A stretch of DNA of 64,000 bases from Burkholderia thailandensis E264 (GTDB taxonomy: Bacteria > Pseudomonadota > Gammaproteobacteria > Burkholderiales > Burkholderiaceae). The first letter of the stretch is position 1; every line of letters begins with the position of its first letter. Both the position numbers and the translations under genes were made by a program. Below, piece by piece: positions 44,917 through 55,599 of the stretch. The notes beneath the pieces are model-generated. The model was given only the letters and a program-made list of their open reading frames with translations. It was not told the DNA's origin and did no database searches. Location of the stretch: positions 1,054,001 to 1,118,000 of the forward strand of contig NC_007651.1 of the NCBI RefSeq assembly GCF_000012365.1. Reading direction: 5' to 3'.

Positions 44917-46386
44917 TCAGGCGACCTTGCGCGCGCGCGCCGATGCGACCTTCGTCGCGGCGCGCTTGGCGGCGGCCGGCTTCGCCGCGCGGGTTTTCGC
45001 GGCAGGGCGCTTCGCGCTCGTCAGCCTGAGCGCGGCCGCCTTCGCGGGCGCGGCGCTCGCCGTTTCGCGGCCCGACGTCGACTGACGCGGCGTGGAAGGC
45101 GAAGTCGGCGTGGGGCCGGCCTGCGGCGCCGGCTTCTTCGGCTGCGACGCATGCTCGCGGATGAAATCGCGCAGTTGCGGATAGATGATCGTGCGCCAGC
45201 GGCGGCCCGAGAAGATGCCGTAGTGGCCGCACTTCTCGGCGGTAAGGCTGCGCCGGTGCGCCTGCGGGATGCCCGTGCACAGCTCGTGCGCGACATGCGT
45301 CTGGCCGCTGCCCGAGATGTCGTCGAGTTCGCCTTCGATCGTCATCAGCGCGGTCGAATGGATGTCGGCCGGCTTCACGCGCTCGCCGTGGATGTCCCAC
45401 GTGCCTTCGGCGAGGCGGAACTCCTGGAACACGATGCGGATCGTGTCCAGATAGTATTCGGCCGCCATGTCGAGCACCGCGTTGTATTCGTCGTAGAAGC
45501 GGCGGTGCGCCTCGGCGTCTTCCTCGTCGCCGCGCAACAGGCTCTGATAGAAGTCCCAGTGAGACTGCGCGTGGCGCTCCGGATTCATCGCGACGAAGCC
45601 CGTGTGCTGCAGGAAGCCCGGATAGACTTTGCGGCCTTCGCCCGGATAGTTCGCCGGCACCGTGTGGATCACGTTGTTCTCGAACCACGAATGCGAGCGG
45701 TTCGTCGCGAGCGAATTCACCGACGTCGGGCTCTTGCGCGCGTCGATCGGCCCGCCCATCATCGTCATCGTGAGCGGCGTGTCCTCGCCGCGGCTCGCCA
45801 TCAGCGAGATCGCCGCGAGCACGGGCACGGTCGGCTGGCATACCGAGATCACGTGCAGGTTGCGCGCGCCGATATGGCGGATGAATTCCTGGATGTAGTC
45901 GACGTAGTCGTCGAGGTGGAACGGGCCGACTTCGGCCGGCACCATTCGCGCGTCGATCCAGTCGGTGATGTAGACCTTGTGGTCCTGCAGCAGCGTGCGG
46001 ACCGTGTCGCGCAAGAGCGTGGCGTGGTGGCCCGACAGCGGCGCGCACACGAGCACGACGGGCTCGTCCTTCAGTTGCCCGACGGCGCCCGAATCGTCCG
46101 CGTAGCGCTTGAAGCGCAGCAGCCGGCAGAACGGCTTCTCGATGATCGTCTGCTCGACGATCGGAATGTTGTGCCCGTCCTTGACGATCTGGTGAATCCC
46201 GAACTCGGGCTTCTCGTAATCCTTGCCGAGCCGGTACAGCAATTCGTAGCCCGCCGCGAGGCGCGTCGCGCCCGGCACGAGCGAAAGAGGGCTCGACGGG
46301 TTCGCGAACGATTTGGATGCGGCTTGCGCCCAGGCGGTCAGCGGGCTCAGCATCGCCCGCTGGAATTCGTGAAATTGGTAAAGCAT
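44917..46386 (-). CDS. phaZ: intracellular polyhydroxyalkanoate depolymerase with a histone-like tail
   Basis: A 489-residue PhaZ of the Ralstonia eutropha PhaZ1 type, which releases 3-hydroxybutyrate from storage granules. The catalytic triad matches PhaZ1 number for number: Cys183 in VISVCQPTVPVL (a cysteine in place of the lipase serine), Asp355 in EGELDD and His388 in EKCGHYG. PhaZ1 ends near residue 419; here residues 415-489 add a Pro/Ser/Thr stretch and then an Ala/Lys tail (SAKRPAAKTRAAKPAAAKR) like those of histone H1 or the PHA protein PhaF. It is transcribed toward the TetR gene; a 16-bp palindrome lies about 100 bases before its start. Confidence 0.93.
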   Translation of the reverse strand: MLYQFHEFQRAMLSPLTAWAQAASKSFANPSSPLSLVPGATRLAAGYELLYRLGKDYEKPEFGIHQIVKDGHNIPIVEQTIIEKPFCRLLRFKRYADDSGAVGQLKDEPVVLVCAPLSGHHATLLRDTVRTLLQDHKVYITDWIDARMVPAEVGPFHLDDYVDYIQEFIRHIGARNLHVISVCQPTVPVLAAISLMASRGEDTPLTMTMMGGPIDARKSPTSVNSLATNRSHSWFENNVIHTVPANYPGEGRKVYPGFLQHTGFVAMNPERHAQSHWDFYQSLLRGDEEDAEAHRRFYDEYNAVLDMAAEYYLDTIRIVFQEFRLAEGTWDIHGERVKPADIHSTALMTIEGELDDISGSGQTHVAHELCTGIPQAHRRSLTAEKCGHYGIFSGRRWRTIIYPQLRDFIREHASQPKKPAPQAGPTPTSPSTPRQSTSGRETASAAPAKAAALRLTSAKRPAAKTRAAKPAAAKRAATKVASARARKVA

Positions 46387-46483
46387 GCGAGCTCCCGGTG
46401 GGAGAACGGTGCGCGAAGGCGGCGCGGGGCGTCGCGGCGTGCCGTGTGAGTCAGCAATCGGAGCGATTCGCTAGTCAGATCGA

Positions 46484-46499
46484 ATCAGTCGCGACTGAT
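46484..46499. promoter_or_regulatory. 16-bp perfect palindrome upstream of phaZ
   Basis: ATCAGTCGCGACTGAT, perfectly self-complementary, 98 bases upstream of the phaZ start. It is operator-like; the binding protein is unknown. Confidence 0.55.
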
Positions 46500-46604
46500 C
46501 ATATCGGACATTCGGGGGTGTCGCAACGCAGCATACCCGCATTTCCGAGCGTTGCCTCGACATCTGACCTTGTCTTACGTTTGTCGCGCAAACGTGCACC
46601 GGCC

Positions 46605-48437
46605 CTAGCGTCCGGCGACCGCGTCCGCCGCCGTAGGCTGGCCGGCCGCGCGCAGCATTTCCTCTTCGTGATGCATCAGGTTGAACGCCGTGTGCACGAG
46701 CCCGACGTGCGAGAACGCCTGAGGGAAATTCCCTACCTGGCGGCGCGCCGCGGGATCGTATTCCTCGGCGAGCAGGCCGAGGTCGTTCGTGAGCGACAGC
46801 AGGCGGCGAAAGAGCGCGTGCGCGTCGTCGATGCGGCCGAGGAGCGCGAGATTGTCGACGAGCCAGAAGCTGCACGCGAGAAACGTGCCTTCGCCGGGCG
46901 GCAGGCCGTCGTCGTATTCGGACGTGTGGTAGCGCAGCACGAGGCCGTCGTGCATCAGGTTGCGCTCGATCGCGTCGACCGTGTCCGCGATGCGCGAATC
47001 GGTGGGCGGCAGGAAGCCGACGAGCGGCAGCATCAGCACGCTCGCGTCGAGCGCGTCGCTGCCGTAGCTTTGCGTGAACGCGCGCATGCGCGGATTCCAC
47101 CCGTTCGCGCAGACGTCCGCGTGGATCTCGTCGCGCACCGCGCGCCAGCGCTCGAGCGGCGCGGGCAGCCGGAACATCTCGGCCGACTTGATCGCGCGCT
47201 CGAACGCGACCCACGCCATCACCTTCGAGAACGTGAAATGCCGGCGGCCGCCGCGCGTTTCCCAGATGCCTTCGTCCGGCTCGCGCCAGATCTTCTCGAG
47301 GTGCGCGAGCAGCGTCGTCTGGACCGACCAGACCGTGTCGTCCGCCTGCAGGCCGCCGACGCGCGCGACATGCAGCGCGGACATCACTTCGCCGAACACG
47401 TCGAGCTGCAACTGGTTGGCCGCGTTGTTGCCGATGCGCACCGGGCGCGAATCGTGATAGCCCGGCAGCCAGTCGAGCTCCATTTCGGGCAGGCGCCGCT
47501 CGCCGGCGATTCCGTACATGATCTGGATCTGCTCCGGCGAGCCGGCCATCACGCGGCCGAGCCACGCGCGCCACGCGCGCGCCTCGTCGTAGTAGCCGCC
47601 GCGCATCAATGCGAGCAGCGTGATCGTCGCGTCGCGCAGCCAGCAGTAGCGGTAGTCCCAGTTGCGGGTGCCGCCCAACTGCTCGGGCAGCGACGTCGTC
47701 GGCGCGGCGACGATGCCGCCCGTCGGCTCGTACGCGAGCGCCTTCAGCGTGATCAGCGAGCGGCGCACGGCGGCCGCGTAGCGGCCGCGCACCGGGCACC
47801 GCGCCGACCATTCGAGCCAGTAGTTTTCGGTGCGCGCGAGCATCGACAGCGGCTCGCGCGCGGGCGGCAGCCTCAGGTGCGACGGTGCGTAGGACAGCGA
47901 GAACGGCACGCGCTCCTGCGCCTTCACCGTGAATTCGGCCACCGTATGCAGGTTCTCGCCCGACAGCTGCACGGGCGTGCGCAGCACGACCGTGTCCGGG
48001 CCGGCGATCGCCTTCACGCCCGCCTCGCGCGGCAGCCGCGTGACCCACGGCACCGAGAAGCCATAGTCGAAACGCAACACGAGCTGCATCTGCATCTTCA
48101 TCTCGCCGCGCCGGCCGACGACGATCCGCACGAGCTCCGACCAGCCGCTGCCCGGCGGCATGAAATCGATCACGGTGACGGCGCCTTCGTCGCTCTCGTA
48201 GTCGGTTTCGAGGATCAGCGTGTCGCCGCGGTAGCGGCGCGACGTCGCGCTCACGCGCACGTCGTCGGCGGGCGCGACGAGCCAGCGGCCGTTCTCCGGG
48301 GTGCCGACGAGCGCCGCGAAGCACGCGCCGGAATCGAAACGGGGCCAGCACAGCCAGTCGACCGAGCCGTCGCGGGAGATCAGCGCGGCCGTGTGGCCGT
48401 CGCCGACGAGGGCGTAGTCTTCGATGAGGGCGGGCAT
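46605..48437 (-). CDS. glycoside hydrolase family 15 protein
   Basis: A 610-residue protein with an N-terminal beta-sandwich (about 1-210) and an (alpha/alpha)6 barrel, the layout of bacterial GH15 glucoamylase/trehalase-type enzymes. The signature is TRNWDYRYCWLRDATITL. Candidate catalytic glutamates are in GIWETRGG and LLAEEYDP. It most likely hydrolyses trehalose or another alpha-glucoside in the cytoplasm; no signal peptide is seen. The start at 48437 gives MPALIEDYALVGDGHTAAL with GGAGGA upstream. It diverges from the lactonase-like gene. Confidence 0.9.
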   Translation of the reverse strand: MPALIEDYALVGDGHTAALISRDGSVDWLCWPRFDSGACFAALVGTPENGRWLVAPADDVRVSATSRRYRGDTLILETDYESDEGAVTVIDFMPPGSGWSELVRIVVGRRGEMKMQMQLVLRFDYGFSVPWVTRLPREAGVKAIAGPDTVVLRTPVQLSGENLHTVAEFTVKAQERVPFSLSYAPSHLRLPPAREPLSMLARTENYWLEWSARCPVRGRYAAAVRRSLITLKALAYEPTGGIVAAPTTSLPEQLGGTRNWDYRYCWLRDATITLLALMRGGYYDEARAWRAWLGRVMAGSPEQIQIMYGIAGERRLPEMELDWLPGYHDSRPVRIGNNAANQLQLDVFGEVMSALHVARVGGLQADDTVWSVQTTLLAHLEKIWREPDEGIWETRGGRRHFTFSKVMAWVAFERAIKSAEMFRLPAPLERWRAVRDEIHADVCANGWNPRMRAFTQSYGSDALDASVLMLPLVGFLPPTDSRIADTVDAIERNLMHDGLVLRYHTSEYDDGLPPGEGTFLACSFWLVDNLALLGRIDDAHALFRRLLSLTNDLGLLAEEYDPAARRQVGNFPQAFSHVGLVHTAFNLMHHEEEMLRAAGQPTAADAVAGR

Positions 48438-48612
48438 GGGCGGCGATCCTCCAGCAATCCTTGTCGTTTCACGATCTGGGCACTTGCGCGCCGCGCTGTA
48501 CGGCGGCAAGCACGGGCCCGTATACTCGGCGGACGGCGCGACGCGGGCGTCAGGGCGGCCCGCGCTTCGCAACATCACATCACTTGAGACAGATCGATGC
48601 AAGGAGGTTCCG

Positions 48613-49848
48613 ATGACCCGACGCGCTCACGCGCCTTCGTCGTTCGCTTTCCCGCTTAGGTTGAGCCACTGGATGAAAGGTTTCGCGCTCGCGCTGCCGC
48701 TTTTCGGCAATCCCGCATTCGCGCAGGACGCAAGCGCCGGCCCCGCGGGCGGCGTGTACAACCTGCTCGTCGGCACCTACACGGGCTCGGGCAGCGACGG
48801 CATCTACGTGTATCGCTTCGATACCGACTCGGGCCGCGCGACGCCCGTGTCGTCGGCGAAGACCGAGAACCCGTCGTACCTCGTCGCGAGCCGCGACGGC
48901 CGCCACGTGTACGCGGTCAACGAGCTGCCGGGCGACGCCGGCCCCGCGAGCGTGCGCGGCGGCGTCAGCGCGTTCGACTTCGACGCGAAGACGGGCGCGC
49001 TCAAATTCGTCAACCGCGTGTCGTCGGAAGGCAACGACCCGTGCTATCTGAGCCTGTCGCCGGACGGACGATATCTCGTCGCGGCGAACTATTCGGTCGC
49101 GTCCGATCCGGGCGGCAGCTTCTCGGTGTTTCCGGTCGAGGCGACGGGCGCGCTCGGCGCCGCGGTGCTGAACGTGCATCACGAGGGCTCGGGCCCTGTG
49201 AAGGGGCGGCAGGACGGCGCGCACGTCCACTCGACCGTGTTCTCGCCGGACGGCAAGTACCTGTTCGTGCAGGACCTCGGCGTGGACAAGCTCTACTCGT
49301 ACCGCTACACCCCGGACGGCAGCCGCGGCCTCATCGGCCCGACCGAGTCGCGCTACACGCTCGTGAAGGCGGGCTCGGGCCCGCGCCATCTGGTGTTCAG
49401 CGCGAACGGGCGGTTCGCGTACGTGACCAGCGAGCTGAACGCGTCGGTCGATGTGTATCGCTATGACGACGGCCGGCTCGCGCATGTCGAGACCGTGCCG
49501 ATGACGGCGCCGGGATTCGCGGGCAAGGTGGGCGGCGGCGCGCTGCATTTGTCGCCGGACGGACGCTTTCTGTACGCGACCAATCGCGGCGACGCGAACG
49601 ACATCGTGATCTACGCGGTGAACGCGGCCGACGGCAAGCTCAAGCTCGTCGGCCGGCAGTCGAGCCTGGGCAAGACGCCGCGCGAGTTCGCGATCGATCC
49701 GAGCGGCAAGTGGCTCATCGTCGGCAACCAGGATAGCGACAGCGTGTTCGTGTTCCGGCGCGATGTCGCGAGCGGCCGCCTCGAGCCGAATCCGGCGCAG
49801 ATCAAGATCGACAAGCCGGTCGATTTCAAGTTCGTGCCGGTGCAGTAA
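48613..49848 (+). CDS. secreted lactonase family beta-propeller protein
   Basis: A 411-residue protein of the 7-bladed Pgl (YbhE-type) lactonase family. A signal peptide spans about residues 1-37 (GFALALPLFGNPAFAQ). The blades show repeated DGRHVYAVNE, SPDGRYLVAANY, SPDGKYLFVQDLG and SPDGRFLYATNRG segments. The cytoplasmic family member is 6-phosphogluconolactonase; the exported form must act on another substrate or lack that activity. The AAGGAGG site at 48601-48607 fixes the start. TATACT at 48521-48526 may be its -10. A strong terminator follows. Confidence 0.88.
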   Translation: MTRRAHAPSSFAFPLRLSHWMKGFALALPLFGNPAFAQDASAGPAGGVYNLLVGTYTGSGSDGIYVYRFDTDSGRATPVSSAKTENPSYLVASRDGRHVYAVNELPGDAGPASVRGGVSAFDFDAKTGALKFVNRVSSEGNDPCYLSLSPDGRYLVAANYSVASDPGGSFSVFPVEATGALGAAVLNVHHEGSGPVKGRQDGAHVHSTVFSPDGKYLFVQDLGVDKLYSYRYTPDGSRGLIGPTESRYTLVKAGSGPRHLVFSANGRFAYVTSELNASVDVYRYDDGRLAHVETVPMTAPGFAGKVGGGALHLSPDGRFLYATNRGDANDIVIYAVNAADGKLKLVGRQSSLGKTPREFAIDPSGKWLIVGNQDSDSVFVFRRDVASGRLEPNPAQIKIDKPVDFKFVPVQ

Positions 49849-49989
49849 CGCCGTGACGCCGGACGGCGCGGCGCGCGCGTGAGCGTCGGCGTGGCCGGCA
49901 CGCCGGATCGGCGCGGTCGAGCTCGAGGCAATACATGCGCCGCGACCGCTTCGATCGGCAGATCGTCCACGTCGATCGGCCAATCATCA

Positions 49990-50032
49990 AAAACCCCTCG
50001 CCGCCGCACTGTGCGCACGGACGAGGGGTTTT
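49990..50032. terminator. bidirectional terminator between the lactonase gene and ftsK
   Basis: An 11-bp stem, AAAACCCCTCG (49990-50000) with CGAGGGGTTTT (50022-50032), and a 21-base loop. A-rich and T-rich flanks on both sides suit both converging genes. Confidence 0.88.
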
Positions 50033-50088
50033 CTCTTGCCGCGCTGCGTCGCGCGGCGCGGCGGCATCGAAGCCGCGTCCCGCCGCGC

Positions 50089-53000
50089 TTACTCGGGCAG
50101 CGGCGGCGCGAGCACTTCGCGGCTGCCGTTGATGCCCATCGGCGACACGAGGCCGGCCGCCTCCATCTGCTCGACGAGCCGCGCCGCGCGGTTGTAGCCG
50201 ATGCGCAACTGCCGCTGCACCGACGAGATCGACGCGCGCCGCGTGCGCACGACGAACGCGACCGCCTCGTCGTAGAGCGGATCGGCTTCCGCATCCGGCG
50301 CTTCGCCGAACAGGTCCTGCGCGCCGCCTTCCGCGCTCGGCCCGTCGAGAATGCCTTCCTCGTACTGCGGCTCGCCGAACTGCTTCAGGTATTCGACGAT
50401 CCGGTGCACTTCCTCGTCGGCGACGAACGCGCCGTGCACGCGCTGCGGGTAGCCGGTGCCGGGCGGCAGGAACAGCATGTCGCCCTGGCCGAGCAGCGAT
50501 TCGGCGCCCATCTGATCGAGAATCGTGCGCGAGTCGATCTTCGACGACACCTGGAACGCGACGCGCGTCGGAATGTTCGCCTTGATGAGGCCCGTGATCA
50601 CGTCGACGGACGGACGCTGCGTCGCGAGAATCAGATGGATGCCGGCCGCGCGCGCCTTCTGCGCGAGCCGCGCGATCAGCTCCTCGATCTTCTTGCCGGC
50701 GACCATCATCAGATCGGCGAGCTCGTCGATCACGACGACGATGAGGGGCAGCGTGGACAGCGGCTCGGGGTCTTCCGGCGTCAGCGAGAACGGGTTGCCG
50801 ATCTTCTTTTCCTTCGCGGCGGCGTCGCGGATCTTCTGGTTGAAGCTCGCGAGATTGCGCACGCCTAGCGCGGACATCAGCCGGTAGCGCTTCTCCATCT
50901 CGCCGACGCACCAGTTGAGCGCGTTCGCGGCGAGCTTCATGTCGGTGACGACGGGCGCGAGCAGATGCGGGATGCCTTCGTAGACCGACAGCTCGAGCAT
51001 CTTCGGGTCGATCATGATGAGTCGCACGTCCTCGGGCGTCGCCTTGTACAGCAGAGACAGGATCATCGCGTTGATCGCGACCGACTTGCCCGAGCCCGTC
51101 GTGCCGGCGACGAGCATGTGCGGCGCCTTCGCGAGATCGGTGACGACCGGGTTGCCGGTGATGTCCTTGCCCATCGCGATCGTGAGCTGCGACGCCGAGT
51201 GCTGATACTGGCGCGACGCGAGGATTTCCGACAGGCGGATCATCTGGCGCTTCGCGTTCGGCAGCTCGAGGCCCATGCAGGTCTTGCCGGGAATCGTCTC
51301 GACGACGCGGATCGACGTGAGGCCGAGGCCGCGCGACAGGTCCTTCATCAGGCCGACGATCTGGCTGCCGCGTACGCCGAGCGCGGGCTCGATCTCGAAG
51401 CGCGTGATCACGGGGCCCGCCGACGCGCCGACGACCGTCACCGGCACCTTGAACTCCTGCAGGCGCTGCTCGATGATTTGGCCGGTTTGCGCGAGGTGCT
51501 CGTCGGAGATCGCTTCGATCGCGTCGGAGGCGGGCTCGAGCAGGTCGAGCGTCGGCAACTCGACGTTCGACGCGGCGGGCGCGTGGAACTCGAACGCGTT
51601 CGGCGCGGGCGGGCGGGCGGGCACGGCGGCGGGGACGGGCGCGGCGTGCGGCTGCGGGGAGGCGGGCGGCGTCGGCGTGGCGGGGGCAGGCGCTTGCGGC
51701 GTGCCCGGCGCGGCGGCGCTTCCCGTGGTCCCCGCAACTTCCGGCGCGGCGGCGTGCGGCAACGGCGTCGCGCTCGGCAAGGGCGCGCTCGGCGCGACGA
51801 TGGACGGCGCGACGCCGCCGGGTGTCGCGACGGCAGGCCCGCCGGCAGCGGGAGCCGCCGCGGACGGCGCGAGTTGGCTCGGTGCCGCGCCGTATGGCGC
51901 GGCAAAGCCCGGCCCGGCCGACGGATTCGGTGCATGGCCGGGCGGGACCGGCGCGGGCGCGGCGATGGCGGGCTGCGTCGGGGCGGGCTGCGCGGGCGCG
52001 GCCGCGATCGGGGGCGCGATGCCCGTCGAAGCGAAGGCCGGCGTGCTCGCGGGCGGCACGGCGGCCGGTGCGCGGGCGGGCGACGCGATCGCGGTCGACC
52101 CGACGGCAGATGCGGGGGCGACGCTCGGCGAGACGCTGATCGTCGAGGAGGCCACCCAGGGCGCGACACCTGTCGGCGCAAGCGCCGGAATGCTTGCGGC
52201 GGGCGCGACAGCCGGCGCGCCGGCGGGCGGCGCGATCGAATTCGATGCGACGGGAAGAGCGGACGCCACGTTCGGTGAGACGGGGCTCGGCGCGGCGGTG
52301 CCAGTCACGGCGACGCCTGACGAAGCGGCGCTCGGCTTGGTGCTGCCGGACGGCGTCGCATTCGACACGTTCGGCAGCGCGCCGGCCGAGCCGGCGGCGT
52401 CGGCAGCGTCGGCATTCGGCGCGGCCATGCCCGGTGCGCCGGCCGACGAAGCAGCCGCGGCGGTGGACGCGGCTCGATCGCCCCCGGGCGTGCCGACAGC
52501 CGGCGTCGTGGCGCTCGCGCTTGCCGCTGCGGCCGACGCCGTCGCGGCGGCTGCGCGGGCCGCGTCGAGCATGCCGAATGCGGCCCCGGCGATGCCGGCT
52601 GCGCCTGCCGCGTTGCCTGTCGACGTTTGCGTGGCGGACGATGCAGGAGCGACCGGCGCCGCCGCGGCGCTCGACGTCGCCGGGGCTGCCGGCGACACGG
52701 CCGAAGCAGACGCGCTTGGGACGGTCGAGCCGTTCGATGCGGCTGCCTCGGTCTTGTCAGGGGCGGGCGCCGCCACGCTTTGAGTCGTGCCTTGCGGCGA
52801 TTGCGGTTGCGCGCGCGATTCGGTTGGCGCGGGTGCGGAAGTCGCGGCCGCGGCGGCGGTATCGCGCGCGTCCTCCCATGGCGCGAGCGCATGCCGCAGG
52901 TCGGCGATCGCGGGCGACACACGCGCCGCCGCATGCGAAGCGGCGGCGACGGCCGGCTGCGCAACGGCGTGGGCGGTCTCGCCGCTCACGGCTCCGATCG

Positions 53001-55443
53001 ACTGGCGATCTATCGCGCCGGCGTTCGTCTTCGGGGCTTGGGCGGCGGCATCAATCGCGGCTGCGGCAGCGGACGGCGAAGCCGGCGCGGCGACGGGATG
53101 CCGTGCGTTATCGTTCGCGACGGCGGCGGCACTCGCGGGGTGCACCGTCGACGGCGGCCGGTCGGCGGCGGCGATTGCCGGTGCATGCTGCGCGACGACG
53201 GCCTGCGGCTTCGTATCGGCCGCGCCGATCGCATCCTTTGCATCGGTGGCGTCGGAGGTTTCGGACGTTGCCGTCGGCGCCGGTGTTGCCGCAGCGACCG
53301 GTTGCGTGGCGGCCGCGCCGCTCGATGTGGCCGATGCCGCCAGGGGCGCGGCCGCACCGCTCGCCGGGGCGGCGGACGGCAGGGGGCTTTGCTTTGCCGA
53401 TTCGTCGACGGTGGCGGCGACGTCGACGCCAGGAACAGCGTTTCCGACGGCCGCGCCGGCGGCGGCGGCGTCGAGTGCGAACGACGCGTCGGCATGACGC
53501 GCATCTTCGGTGGCCGTCGGCGCCGCCTCGACGGACAGGCGCGTTTCGTGGCCATGCGCGATACGCGTGCCGACGCCGCCGGAAGCGGGGGCGACGGCCG
53601 ACGCAGCCGCGCGAGCGTTCGCGATCGCACTGGAGCCGATGACGGCAGGCGTCGCGGGTACCGTTGCCGCTTCGACCGCTTCGACCGCTTCGACCGCTTC
53701 GACTGCTTCGACCGCTTCGGCTGCGCCGTCCTCGGCCGCGCAGGTGACGTCGGCGGCGATGTCCGGCGCAACCCGATCGTCAACCGGCGGCACCGCCGTT
53801 GCGGTGCCCGCAGGAATCGCGACGGCGGCGGTTTCCACGGTCGTCGGCGCGTGCATGCCCGACGCTGCCTGCATTGCCGCATCGCCCGACCGCGCGGCCG
53901 GGGCAAGCGCGGGTTCGCACGCCGCCTCCGGCGCGGCGGCCGCGCCCGTCGCGCCCGCCAGCGCGGTCCATTGCGCGGCGCTTGCCTCGATCGAGCGCAG
54001 TGTCTCGTGCACGCTCGCCGCGGGCGCGATGCGTTCCGCGGGCTTCTCGTTCCACGCATAGAGCGGCGCGCGCGCCGGGGCGGCCGGCCGCTTGCGCGCG
54101 ATCTCGGCAGCCGGTGCCGCCGTCTGCGAGCGGGCCACGGGTTGCGGCGTCGCCGCGACGCCGTTGCGCGCCGCGACGGTTGCCTGTCGCGACGGCGTGA
54201 ACGTCATCGGCCGGTTGCGGGCCGCCGACACGGCGGCCTGCGTCGCCGGGCGGCGCGGCGCGAAGCGAGGATCGGGCGTGGCCGGGCGCGCTTGCGCGCG
54301 TTTGCCGATCGCCGCGACGGCGGCGGTCGATCCGATCGGCTTCGCGATGCCGATCGCGGCCGGCGCGAACGCGGCGGGGGAGGTCGCCGACGAAACGGGG
54401 GCGCCGAGCGGCGCGGCCGTTCCGCCCGTCGATGCGGCGACGCTCGACGCCTTCGAAAGTCCGCCCGACGGCGTCGTCGCCGAGGCAGGCTTCGCGGCGA
54501 CGGTCGTCGCGGGCGTGGCCGGAATGGGCGCCTGCGTTTTCATGGCGCCGCTTCCCGGCATCGCGAGACTCGCGGCCTTCGGCATGCCGCTCGGCGCTGG
54601 CGCCGGATTGGCCGCCTTTGGCGCGCCGTTGGCGGGCGTCGCGATGCCCGCCGTTTTCGCCGGCTCGCTCGCCGACGCGATGGTGCCGGCAGTTTTTGCG
54701 AAGCCGGCCGTCGACGAGCCGGTGTGGGCTGCTTTCGCGACGCCGGCTGCCATCGCTCCCGCCGCCACCGCCGCCGATGACGCGCCCCGCGACTGCGTGC
54801 CCGGCTTGAGCCAGCCGGCGGGCGCGGTCGGTTCGACCGCGGCGCGCGCCGCGCCGCCCGCGGGCGCGTTGCGCCGGTCGCCGCGCTGCGCGTCGTTCGG
54901 CTTCCAGAGCGTCGGGCGCGCATAACGGCCGTTCTGGCGCGGTGCCATCGAGTTGACCGTGTGCGCGGTCGTCGGCTGTACGTCGGCCGCGCGGCGCACC
55001 CGCCGGTCGTCGTCGCGGTGCAACGCGGCGCGCGGCAGGTCCGCCACGCCGCGCGATTCCTCGTCGCCGCGCTCGCGCGCGAAGCGGATGCCGAACGACG
55101 CGTCGAGCCATGTGTTCACCTGCCGCCAGCGGACGCCGACGAGCCACGGCAGCCCGACGACGAACAGCGCGACCATCGCGAACGGGGTGCCGACGTGACC
55201 GAACACGTGCTCGAAGCCGCCCGCGAGCGCGTGGCCGAGCGCGTTCGTCGCCGCGTTGCCCGACAGCGCGGTCGCGAGCGTGCAACTCGCGATCAGCACG
55301 CAGAAGAAGCCGAGCCATAGCCGGATCGAGCCGGGGCCCGCGAGGCCGCCGCCGCCCGGCAGCGACGCCTTGACGAGCCGCCAGAAAAGAGGAATGAACC
55401 AGACGGCCGAGAAGCCGAACCAGCCGAGGACTACCGTTTGCAT
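50089..55443 (-). CDS. ftsK: DNA translocase FtsK with a very long linker
   Basis: A 1784-residue protein. Three hydrophobic segments lie in the first 115 residues (the first begins at residue 1), where E. coli FtsK has four; a stop at 55492-55494 with no start between shows that the fourth is not encoded upstream. Residues 150 to about 1280 are an Ala/Pro/Ser/Thr low-complexity linker. From about 1285 is the RecA-type motor with Walker [10 protein letters not shown] (near 1446) and Walker [14 protein letters not shown]. The last 65 residues are the gamma winged helix that reads KOPS ([23 protein letters not shown]). It pumps DNA at the septum and activates XerCD at dif. The linker contains a 9-bp coding tandem repeat. 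Confidence 0.93.
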   Translation of the reverse strand: MQTVVLGWFGFSAVWFIPLFWRLVKASLPGGGGLAGPGSIRLWLGFFCVLIASCTLATALSGNAATNALGHALAGGFEHVFGHVGTPFAMVALFVVGLPWLVGVRWRQVNTWLDASFGIRFARERGDEESRGVADLPRAALHRDDDRRVRRAADVQPTTAHTVNSMAPRQNGRYARPTLWKPNDAQRGDRRNAPAGGAARAAVEPTAPAGWLKPGTQSRGASSAAVAAGAMAAGVAKAAHTGSSTAGFAKTAGTIASASEPAKTAGIATPANGAPKAANPAPAPSGMPKAASLAMPGSGAMKTQAPIPATPATTVAAKPASATTPSGGLSKASSVAASTGGTAAPLGAPVSSATSPAAFAPAAIGIAKPIGSTAAVAAIGKRAQARPATPDPRFAPRRPATQAAVSAARNRPMTFTPSRQATVAARNGVAATPQPVARSQTAAPAAEIARKRPAAPARAPLYAWNEKPAERIAPAASVHETLRSIEASAAQWTALAGATGAAAAPEAACEPALAPAARSGDAAMQAASGMHAPTTVETAAVAIPAGTATAVPPVDDRVAPDIAADVTCAAEDGAAEAVEAVEAVEAVEAVEAATVPATPAVIGSSAIANARAAASAVAPASGGVGTRIAHGHETRLSVEAAPTATEDARHADASFALDAAAAGAAVGNAVPGVDVAATVDESAKQSPLPSAAPASGAAAPLAASATSSGAAATQPVAAATPAPTATSETSDATDAKDAIGAADTKPQAVVAQHAPAIAAADRPPSTVHPASAAAVANDNARHPVAAPASPSAAAAAIDAAAQAPKTNAGAIDRQSIGAVSGETAHAVAQPAVAAASHAAARVSPAIADLRHALAPWEDARDTAAAAATSAPAPTESRAQPQSPQGTTQSVAAPAPDKTEAAASNGSTVPSASASAVSPAAPATSSAAAAPVAPASSATQTSTGNAAGAAGIAGAAFGMLDAARAAAATASAAAASASATTPAVGTPGGDRAASTAAAASSAGAPGMAAPNADAADAAGSAGALPNVSNATPSGSTKPSAASSGVAVTGTAAPSPVSPNVASALPVASNSIAPPAGAPAVAPAASIPALAPTGVAPWVASSTISVSPSVAPASAVGSTAIASPARAPAAVPPASTPAFASTGIAPPIAAAPAQPAPTQPAIAAPAPVPPGHAPNPSAGPGFAAPYGAAPSQLAPSAAAPAAGGPAVATPGGVAPSIVAPSAPLPSATPLPHAAAPEVAGTTGSAAAPGTPQAPAPATPTPPASPQPHAAPVPAAVPARPPAPNAFEFHAPAASNVELPTLDLLEPASDAIEAISDEHLAQTGQIIEQRLQEFKVPVTVVGASAGPVITRFEIEPALGVRGSQIVGLMKDLSRGLGLTSIRVVETIPGKTCMGLELPNAKRQMIRLSEILASRQYQHSASQLTIAMGKDITGNPVVTDLAKAPHMLVAGTTGSGKSVAINAMILSLLYKATPEDVRLIMIDPKMLELSVYEGIPHLLAPVVTDMKLAANALNWCVGEMEKRYRLMSALGVRNLASFNQKIRDAAAKEKKIGNPFSLTPEDPEPLSTLPLIVVVIDELADLMMVAGKKIEELIARLAQKARAAGIHLILATQRPSVDVITGLIKANIPTRVAFQVSSKIDSRTILDQMGAESLLGQGDMLFLPPGTGYPQRVHGAFVADEEVHRIVEYLKQFGEPQYEEGILDGPSAEGGAQDLFGEAPDAEADPLYDEAVAFVVRTRRASISSVQRQLRIGYNRAARLVEQMEAAGLVSPMGINGSREVLAPPLPE
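53667..53720. repeat. 9-bp in-frame tandem repeat in ftsK
   Basis: Six copies of CCGCTTCGA (one with CTG for CCG, the last ending in G) encode a repeated Glu-Ala-Val run at about residues 575-592. Unit length keeps the frame. Confidence 0.9.
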
Positions 55444-55599
55444 GCTCAGAAACAGGAGGAGGACGGGGCGCGACGCGCGACGCCGTCGAGTTTAACCGGT
55501 CGACGTAGATGTACTCGGGAGCGGTGCGAGCGCGGCGCGGCGGATCGCGCCTGCCGCCCGGTTCGCCGGCAGGGCCGTTCGCCGCGCCGCGCGCGGCGC

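Noticed and set aside
52627..54780. Plus-strand open frame of about 717 codons opposite ftsK
   Set aside because: It is dominated by Arg and Gly and mirrors the Ala/Pro linker of ftsK. No ribosome site or family.
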